Below are positions 56,287 to 64,000 of a DNA stretch of 64,000 nt, piece by piece. The translations under genes and the position numbers were made by a program. The DNA comes from Campanula takesimana. Lineage: Eukaryota; Streptophyta; Magnoliopsida; Asterales; Campanulaceae. Location of the stretch: positions 1,590,623 to 1,654,622 of the forward strand of contig JAOWBW010000027.1 in the NCBI GenBank assembly GCA_026119855.1. The letters are read 5' to 3'. The notes beneath the pieces are model-generated. The model was given only the letters and a program-made list of their open reading frames with translations, ran no database searches and was not told where the DNA came from. How positions within the stretch are numbered: position 1 is the first letter of the stretch; every line of letters starts with the position of its first letter.

Positions 56287-57447
56287 TCATTTGCAGCCAA
56301 AGATCTTGAAGAAAGCAATGTTGGGCGCTCTTCCTCTCCATAGCTCATATGGAGTCTTGTTGTAGGCTTTGTTGATGAGGGATCTATTCTTAGTAAAGCA
56401 AGCAGTGTTGACAGCTTCTCCCCATAAATACTTTGGAAGCTTTGCTTCTACTATCATTGTTTTTCCAGCCTCAATCAACGTGCGATTCTTTCTTTCCACA
56501 ACGCCATTTTGTTGAGGAACTCCAGCAGCAGAGAAATTGTGATCAATTCCATGATCATCATAATATTGAGCAACACCGTTATTCTTGAATTCAGTTCCAT
56601 TGTCTGATCTAACGCTTACGATGTCGTCTTCTTTTTGAGTTTGGAGCCTTCGAAAGAGAGCAGTCAAGATATCATAGCAGTCATCTTTGGATATCATCAT
56701 TTCGACCCATGTATATCTTGAGTAGTCATCCACCACAACTAAAGTATATTTGTTTCCTCCAATGCTCGTGGTGGTGACAGGTCCAAACAGGTCCATGTGA
56801 AGCAGTTGTAAACATTTGGAAGTTGAGGAAGTAATCTTGCTGGAGAAAGACTGCTTAGGTTGTTTACCGAGCTGGCATGCTGCGCATTTTTTGTCATGAT
56901 GGTCAGCTACTTTGGGAAGTCCTTTGACAAGATTTTCCCATCCTAGCTTAGCCAAATACTTGAAGTTCAAATGACTTAAGCGCTTGTGCCATAGCCAGCT
57001 GCTTTCACTTACATTCTTTGCTACAAAACAGAGATTAGTGATAGAATTTATGGCGGTAAAATCAATAATGTAAACATTAGTCTTACGAGTCCCTGTGAGC
57101 AAAGTGAGTCCGGATTTTCCATCTTTGATATAGCAGTGCGTTGAAGTGAAATGGCATTCCAGACCTTTATCGCAAAATTGTGATATGGAGAGCAGGTTGT
57201 GCTTGAGTCCTTCTACGAGCGCAACTTTCTCAATGCACACTTTATCTTTTCTGATTCTTCCATACCCAACTATGTGCCCTTTGTTGTTATCTCCAAAAAT
57301 TACAGAGGGACCTCTTCCTTCATGCACATCTTCAAGAGCGCTGACATCTCCAGTCATGTGTCTAGAACATCCACTGTCGAGGTACCATATATGCGCTTTA
57401 GCTCGTGAAGAGTGCGCAGTGAAGCAGGAGACCTGAAAAATAGACAT
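56287..57447 (-). pseudogene. Sirevirus protease and integrase, ends in a stop
   Basis: An open frame of 386 codons begins near the protease motif WYLDSGCSRHMTGD, with the catalytic D-S-G. It continues with the integrase zinc finger (HKRLSHLNF and CAACQLGK), the D-D-E residues in HMDLFGPV, VRSDNGTEFKN and GVVERKNRTLIEA, and a later RAPNIAFFKIFGC. It ends at a TGA at 56287-56289 in the middle of the integrase C-terminal part. Sequence of the family continues beyond the stop in the same direction. It is one frame away from gag, as well as from RT. Confidence 0.85.
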
Positions 57448-57484
57448 TAAAAACGCAGGTCCCCTTTATTCTTGGGTCCTAGAG

Positions 57485-58516
57485 TTAGCAACTTTTGACA
57501 ACCCACTCCTGTCTGACCTTAGGATTTTTACGTCCCTTGGCATTAGGAGTAAATCGCAAAAGGCATTCTGCAGCCTTGTGACCTAAACCATCACACACAA
57601 CACAATGATGTAAGCCACTTATAGATTGGGTTTTTACAAACACTTTATTTTTTTTTGGCTTAGCATTCTGAACTGGAGCAGTTGAACTAGATTTGGCAAA
57701 TATCATTTTTTGAGGTTTGGGTGCGCTTTTCTTAAGAATGCGCATCTGGCGTTGGGGCGCATGGCTTTCATGCGCATGGCCCTTTTGCGCAGATTTGACA
57801 TTCGAAGTTGAAGCGTAACCATAGTTAGAATATGAGTTGTCATGCGCAGGTTCAACTTTAGCCTTACCCTTGGCTTTCCTAGTTTGCTTCTTTGGGTAGA
57901 CATAATGGAAATTTTATCTCTGGACTTTCTCCTGTCCTTTACCCATTGAAGCAGAATGCTTTGCTTTAGGAATTTCAATAGTTTGCTGTGGTGAAAACAT
58001 TTCTTTTTCAGTACAAACTGCGCATTTAAAGTTATCACTAGTTGAGAACCCCAAGCCTTCCTTATCTCCACTGGCTTTTTGGGATTCTAGAATTTGATCC
58101 ATAGTGACACGAGATTTGGTCCACTCATCAGTGATCTTTTTGAGATCAGCTACTTGAGCAGCTAATTCTTAGTTTCTTACTATAAATAGCACATTTTGAT
58201 CTGTAAGAAAACGGTTCTTTTCAGTAAGAAGAGTCATGCTCTTAATCTGCTCCTTAAGGAGGGTGATCTCAGATTTTAAAAGAGTTTTCTCCGTCTTAAG
58301 CTGTGAAATTTCTCCAATTGATAAGTCCACTGCTTCTTTCATAGAATTGAATTTCTTGATTACCTTTTCAGCTTGCTGAAAAATAGACTCGCGCTCAACA
58401 GCAGAGTCATTCTTTTCTATTACAATTTCAGCATGAATTTCAAGAGATTCTTTACGCGGAGGTGCAGCTACAAATTTCTTTGATAGGTCTGTTGGTGTTG
58501 GTGCCCTAGGCACGTT
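57485..58516 (-). pseudogene. Sirevirus gag, C-terminal part, broken
   Basis: One frame, interrupted by stops at 58169-58171 and 57914-57916, holds a coiled-coil segment (SQLKTEKTLLKSEITLLKEQ) and a basic linker. A CCHC zinc knuckle, CVVCDGLGHKAAEC, follows near 57590. The N-terminal capsid half is missing because Copia-C inserted at 58516/58517. The linker at 57720-57850 is especially rich in TGCGCA words. Confidence 0.8.
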
Positions 58517-59950
58517 TGTTAAACGTTGTATAAGTTATCATTTTATTCATAATGATAAAGAGATAATAAGATTATTATTATGGCTCGTGTTTGCTTATAA
58601 TAATCTCCGTCCCTAGAGCTTGTTAAGCACTAGTATAAAGGCTAAATGATCATGGGATGATCATGTTAGATTTATGGGTACTTGTTTGGAACAAGGTACT
58701 GGACATGACCCGCGGTATGAGATTTATGTCATGGTCGATGTCATATATAAATCTCATATTAGTTATGTCATTTGAATCCTTAGACATGAAGTTATTATAG
58801 TCTTCCACTTGATGAACATTATGTTTGACATATTCAAACGCTGCCTTAACACGTTAGTTATAAAGGGTATGATTGGCATGATTGGATTCACGTAGGGAAG
58901 AATAATAAGCCAAATGGATTTGTCCCTCTTCGGAGAGATGTCAAGCTTGGGCCCCTCGAAGGAATGATGTTGATGAAATGTTTGGCCAAACTCAAATGGA
59001 TTGATTGGATCAATGTCATTTGGATTATCAACATATTCGGAATCGAGAAAGTATTGAACAATACAAGTTGACTTGTTGACCATGACTTGTGTTCAATGAC
59101 ATCGTGGATAAAGGGATTATGACATGTTCTAAAAAGGAATGCGAACTTGTATCTAGTTATACTATTTGGGTAGGTATGACGGTTTGCTAGAACCTAATCA
59201 TATCTTATGGTTTCATGTTTGAACCCATTGCCAACTTAGTATAATCCTAGAGGGTCACACACAATAGAACGAATCCTAAATAAGGACTATATTGGAAATT
59301 TGGAAAAATTGGATTTTTCTGGGCCTTTGGGCGACCGCCCAAATGGGCTGGGCAACCGCACAAGAAATTAGGCGGCCGCACACCTCAGTTTGGGCGGCCG
59401 CACAGTACTGTCGGGGACAGATTCCTAATTTGATTCGGAAAGGAATTTTGGACGGGTTTAGACACAAGTTTCCTATTTGGAATAGGTCTAACTTGTATAT
59501 AAACATCAAAATTCGGCCAAGAACAGAACCTAAGCTTTTGTGCAAGTCTCCAAAGAGTTTGAGAGAGTTTATTTTGTTCTAAGAAATCCTAGATTGAAGA
59601 ACAAAATTATACACAAAGAAAATTCCATATAGTTCATATTAATTATGAAAACGTGTTTCATAATTTGGTCTAGCAACCAAGATCAAGTGTTCTTGATATT
59701 CGTTCATGGTGTGGATACCGCTAGAGGATGAAACTTATCATCTTCATAGTTCGTGATTCTTGCTTTGTTCGTGATCAAGATTTCAAGCCTCCATCGAATT
59801 CAAGGTTGCAAAATCAAAGGCATCAAGGGTTAGTATTCTAGTATTCATATTGTTGTATTTGACTTAATCATATGAATGGATCTATGGGCTTTGGGTTTCA
59901 TAAAATTTAAATGCTTAATTCCGCTGCGCATGTGACTACGAAACCCAACA
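58517..59950 (+). repeat. 5' LTR of Copia-C
   Basis: The LTR is 1,434 bp, begins TGTTAAACGTTGTATAAG and ends GAAACCCAACA directly before the primer site. It has a TATA-like GTATATAAAC at 59495-59504 and a palindrome array at 59328-59404. The start is inferred from TG and the junction, without its partner. Confidence 0.8.
59328..59404. repeat. TGGGCGGCCGCACA array in the Copia-C LTR
   Basis: Four copies start at 59328, 59349, 59369 and 59391. The first is TGGGCGACCGCCCA, identical to the main unit of the Gypsy solo LTR. The others end GCACA and are less symmetrical. Confidence 0.92.
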
Positions 59951-59951
59951 G

Positions 59952-59963
59952 TGGTATCAGAGC
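59952..59963 (+). promoter_or_regulatory. primer binding site of Copia-C, tRNA-iMet
   Basis: TGGTATCAGAGC begins one base after the LTR end. It confirms the plus-strand orientation and the LTR limit. Confidence 0.95.
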
Positions 59964-61642
59964 CCCGTTCATGTTGATTATTTCAATACTAGATCATGTT
60001 GTGTGTATATAAATTGTTTATGTGCCAAGCATGATATGAATATTGGATTATATGATGTTTATGTGTTGTGTGATTTTATGTGGTTTATTGTTTTACAACT
60101 TTAATCGCACGATTCAATCGCAATAAATATTATGATGGATTCTGAATTGTTTGATTATTAATTCTGATTGGATCATGGTTTTAATAATCGGGGAAAGACA
60201 ATTTTGAGACAAATTTTCGAACTTCAAAATTCCTTCTGATGCGTTTGGGCGACCGCACAAATATCCCTGGGCGGCCGCACATGTTTGGGCGACCACACAG
60301 GAGAGTTTGGGCGGCCGCACAGTTCACTGATTCTGTTCTGATTTTGGTTAAAATTGGAATTTGGAATTTTCGAGAGGTCCAACCGAACCAGTAACAAAAC
60401 CAGTCCAGACTTGCTGATCTGGAATGGGTTTTGGGTAGTTGGTTTGTGTGTGGATTTTTGGGTTTGATTTTCCTATTTGTTTTAGTCTTGTGATTCCTAG
60501 ATTGGTTCAAGTTTTGGATGGCTAATCTGCGTTCATCGAGATTCTGTTTCCCAAAATTGATCGCAATCAAAGTTTCAAAGATAAAACGAAGTTAGAATTA
60601 TGAAGAGTTCATCATTGCTAAAATTGAGAAACAAAGTTCTTGATTCAAAGTTTGGAGATCCATGTGGAATTGTGAATGCAATTGGCCTACGTTCATCGAG
60701 ACCATCTATTGCTTAGTTTCGGCCACATGGACTACTTTCTTGGTCTCTTGAATTAGTGCGGGATTGTGGTTGCCTAACGGCTTAGTTCGACCGCACTTCT
60801 TGTTGTCTTGATTTGGAGATAATAACAAAAGTTGAAATAGTCTCATCCTCATAATTATAGAGAAACTAATGACACATAAATGTTGTGCTTAAATTAATGG
60901 AGATTAATTTAGTGGCTAAACTTGATGCGTAACATGTTTATCTTGTGTGCTCATAAATATGTTGTATGCTATATGTGATAAACCTTCAAAGAAAGTTTTA
61001 AGTCTTTTTGCCACGCCATGATTAAAACACTTTTTAGTGCATGGGTGATTTTAATGTGGGTTCGCCCTAGCGAGGTGCATTAACTTTATCTATGTATGAG
61101 CAAGATGGATGATGTGGGCACGCCCTAGCGAGGCACATCAACCATGCGTTTAAAATGGTTGGACTTAATAAGGCGTCAAAACAGTTTTGGGCCAAGGCAA
61201 AAGATGAGATTAAACATGCTTTTGAAATTGGATTACTAAGAATCATATTGGATATGATTGACAAGAAATTGTCTACCTAATTAATTTGATTTTGAGCGGT
61301 CCGCCTCCGTGGACTCAAGATTAAATTAAAGTTGGATCTTAGCCCAATTTAAAAGAGTCTCATGAAAGGATCTAAGAGTCATATGGGATATGATTGACAG
61401 GGTTGTCTACCTAATTAATTTGATTTTGTGTAATCCGCCATAGCGGACTTAGAATTAAATTAAAGTTGGATCTTAGCCCATTTAAATTATATTATACATT
61501 GGATGTATATGAAGGTTATAAAATTTAGTGGGAGTATTTTTGGAAAATACATTATTTATCTCTTTAATGAGATTGGTACTTGTAAAATTTTGGAAATTTT
61601 GCATAAGTTGTAGATGACAACTAAAATCGTTGCGATTAATCC
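59964..61642 (+). other. Copia-C leader with a second palindrome array
   Basis: About 1.7 kb of leader without a coding frame. It contains four palindromes of the TGGGCGGCCGCACA type at 60246-60321. There are two similar segments near 61045-61140 that share CACGCCCTAGCGAGG or CGCCCTAGCGAGGTGCA words, and two near 61280-61480 (CTACCTAATTAATTTGATTT), which suggest local duplication. Confidence 0.6.
60246..60321. repeat. TGGGCGGCCGCACA array in the Copia-C leader
   Basis: Four copies start at 60246, 60268, 60286 and 60308. They match those of the LTR array but lie about 300 bp past the primer site, outside the LTR. Confidence 0.92.
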
Positions 61643-64000
61643 TTGTTAAGGATAAAGCTTCAAAAGAATGGTACAAACTTCATGGATTGGATCCTGAGCC
61701 TAAGAATGGTTCTAAGGCAAGAAGATGGGTTGTACATTCTTGATGGGCCTATTCCTAAAGAACCTAATGCCGAAGTAGACAATCACAAGAATCATGATTA
61801 TGATTCTAGGAATGTGAGTTGTCTTATGCTCACGATTATGTGCTCTTAAACTCCAACAAAGTTTGGAACTTGTGGAAGCCTATTATATAGGCGTGGAGTT
61901 GAGTTACATGTTTCAAAGAGCAATCTAAGCAAGAGAGGTATAAAACCATTATTGCATTCACTTCTTGCAAAAGGAGTAAAGGGCAATAAGTGGAACCTCA
62001 CACGCTTAAGATAATGACTACGTAGAGTATCTTGAGAAACTTGGGAGTCCAATTGGATTGGAGCTAGCCATGGATCTTATTCTTGATTCATTTCCTAAGA
62101 GTTATAATCACTTTGTGATGGACTATAACATGCTTAGAATGAATAAGAATTTCTTCGAGTTGCATTAACATGCTGAAAAACTGCGAAGATGAAGATATTG
62201 GAGAATGGTTCTCCAGAGCTCATGGTTCATAAGGAAAAGGGCCAAGTGCCAAAAGAAAGGTAAGACAAGAGTTGTCAAATCTAAAAGAAATAATTATGGT
62301 TAAAATAATAACTCTAATTGATGCAATTTGGTAAAATGGCAATTGGATTGACCATTTAGAATTGTAGTCAAAATTCTGGATGATCAATAAAAGGAATGGT
62401 AGTGGGACTACCACTTGGGAATTTTATGTTATAAATTATTCTTTCTAAATTTAATTATTGGGTATTGGATACCAGAATAATTAGTAAAATGAAAGACTAC
62501 TTATAGTAAAGTTTTATCTACAAACGGTAATGATGTAATGGTTGCAACATTGTTCGTAGAACACTTGTAAAGTGACTTTACTGATGAAGTAGAAAAACAT
62601 TATTTTGTTAAAAGATAATGAAGGATATTAATTTCTTGTTTGGAATAAGAAAAGTGCTTTATTTATTATGATTCACTTCATTGTGTTATCATATAAATAA
62701 ATCTTATATCCTAAATCTTGAAGAACAAAGTAATAAAGGCTATAACATAAATAATTAAAATTCTTTATGCATTATTGTTTTGATCAAATAAATAAAAGAT
62801 GCATATCTAGAATTCCATGGGACGGAGTTTTAAGTCATATGATTTGGAATCACATGATTTATGCAAATCTTATTTACTTGGACCAAGACATCCTTTACTA
62901 TGATTGGTAAAAGGCTAATATCTTAATTGACCTAATACATTTTGATGTGTATAAAGAAGTAATGCTAAAAGAATTTTTTATTATACTTGGTAAAACTATT
63001 CAAAGACTCTGATTGGATCATGATGACGAATAATTGAACCAAGAATTTGACAGTCATCATTAAAGTTGTGAAATGGTTTCACAAATTAACTTCACTAAGA
63101 ACATCATTTTAAATGATGTGTCTGCATGGAAGTACAATAACCTTATTAGATATGGTTCATTAGATGATAAAGTCAAATTGATCTTCCATTATTAATTTTG
63201 GGGTTATGTATTACAAACCGCTGTAACTACACTAATTTGAATTCCATCAAAAGAGGTTAATTGGTGAAAGAAAACTCGGTTTGTCTTTCATAAAGATTTA
63301 AGATAGTGAGACCTTTTTGAAATGAGTTGTCTGGGACACACTCACATTTAAATCTAATAAATATATTTTCATGGGATATCCTAAGGAAACTTGAGGATAA
63401 TAATTTTACTCATAAGAAACAAATGGTTTGATATCTCTAAAAGAATCAGTGGGAGTAAAATGTATCTCGAATGGTTCGAGACCTAGAAAATATATTTTAA
63501 CCTAAGATGGAAGTTGAACAAGTTTTCACAAGGAGTGGTGAAAAGTCTGTTCAAGATATACAAATACTTGCGATACATGATAGGATACAATCTATTAGTA
63601 GAAATATTGGATATTTCGAAATAGAAAGTATTGAGGTAAAGTTCATTTAGAATGAAGTATTTACCACCTATCAAAGATGCAATATCAACTCCACATTTAG
63701 ATTAATGGCTTGGAGTCATAAAATCTAAAAGGCAATTCATGTATAATAATCAAGTTTGGAACTTGATCATTCTAACCTAAGGTGTTAAAACCAAAGGAGA
63801 TGAATGACTTTTCTTGGAGAAAAATGTTACATGGGTAGCAAGAAACTTATTAGAATTTTCATAGTCACATGTTCATATTTGGAATATGAAATTTGATAAA
63901 ATGATGTCAAAACAAGCGTTCCTCAACGGGAACTCACTTAAGGATGTATTGGATACAACCTAAAGGTTTTTATAGTCAAGAAAATTCTAAAAGGTATGAA
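61643..64000 (+). pseudogene. Copia-C gag-pol, heavily decayed
   Basis: Gag starts near 61643 with LQKNGTNFMDWILSLRMVLRQ and DGPIPKEPNAE. A second gag block near 62010-62165 is in another frame (YLEKLGSPIGLELAMDLIL, FPKSYNHFVMDYNML). Past 62450 the protease is a weak trace. Integrase C-terminal traces appear near 63365 (GYPKET), the RT start near 63740 (MYNNQVWNLI) and an RT core near 63905 (KQAFLNGNSLKDV). Many stops and shifts separate these blocks, so no functional protein is possible. Confidence 0.75.

Larger units (their letters stand above)
48093..58516 (-). mobile_element. Sirevirus-type Copia element, 5' part cut by Copia-C
   Basis: In minus-strand order it shows gag (interrupted at 58516), protease and integrase, RT and RNase H, a separate gene after pol, a polypurine tract and a 3' LTR. 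A gene after RNase H is characteristic of Sireviruses within Copia. It inserted into Copia-B: its LTR end CCAACA meets Copia-B pol at 48092/48093. The 5' LTR must lie to the right of Copia-C, outside the window. Coding parts carry several stops and frameshifts. A notable trait is a very high density of the palindrome TGCGCA over the whole element. Confidence 0.88.
58517..64000 (+). mobile_element. Copia-C, decayed Copia element running off the window
   Basis: A plus-strand Copia element begins with LTR 58517-59950, primer site 59952-59963, a long leader and a decayed gag-pol to the window end, where RT motifs are just reached. It inserted into the Sirevirus gag, with ACGTT at 58512-58516 as the candidate left TSD. 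The 3' LTR and right TSD are outside. The RT and gag types suggest the Tork/Angela side of Copia (inference). Confidence 0.85.

Overview
The window is plant nuclear DNA, probably from a eudicot. Introns have GT..AG ends, LTR retrotransposons prime from tRNA-iMet, and Stowaway, Mutator, Harbinger and CACTA elements are all present. Nothing bacterial is visible. About four fifths is transposable element, much of it nested, and only one host gene could be recognised. Boundaries marked exact below rest on target-site duplications (TSDs) or matching termini read directly from the sequence; ages and lineages are inferences.

Layout: 715-8846 is a minus-strand Ty3/Gypsy element (Gypsy-A) with two 2,608-bp LTRs in which no difference was seen, TSD ACATC, and no pol. 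At 9195-19086 lies a minus-strand three-exon host gene of the CAT/condensation acyltransferase-like superfamily. Its exon 2 appears one base short, and its second intron carries a 97-bp SINE and a complete but decayed Copia (Copia-A, 10595-17544, TSD ACTTT). From 19.4 to 25.6 kb come DNA elements: a Mutator-like element that may have captured gene sequence (20185-21950), a Stowaway inside it, a pair of inverted long-TIR elements (22445-23369 and 24250-25184), and another Stowaway.

At 25779-37565 a Harbinger-like MITE is split by Gypsy-B (26441-37532, TSD CACAC), a young chromovirus-like element with a nearly intact gag-pol and an extra coiled-coil ORF before gag. A non-autonomous CACTA (37726-40400, TSD GGT), a Stowaway (41162-41340) and a solo LTR (41406-44852, TSD CAATA) follow. 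The solo LTR is a diverged relative of the Gypsy-A LTR. The right end is nested: a Copia fragment (Copia-B, 46258-48092) is cut by a Sirevirus-type Copia (48093-58516). The gag of that Sirevirus is cut by Copia-C (58517 to the window end).

The most unusual signals are these. Arrays of short palindromes occur in LTRs of unrelated elements: TACACGACTCGTGTA, TGGGCGACCGCCCA and TGGGCGGCCGCACA. The word TGCGCA is strongly enriched over the whole Sirevirus, coding parts included. The gene after pol in that Sirevirus seems to have its own TATA box, a short first exon and a 620-bp intron whose acceptor is the same TGCGCAG word.
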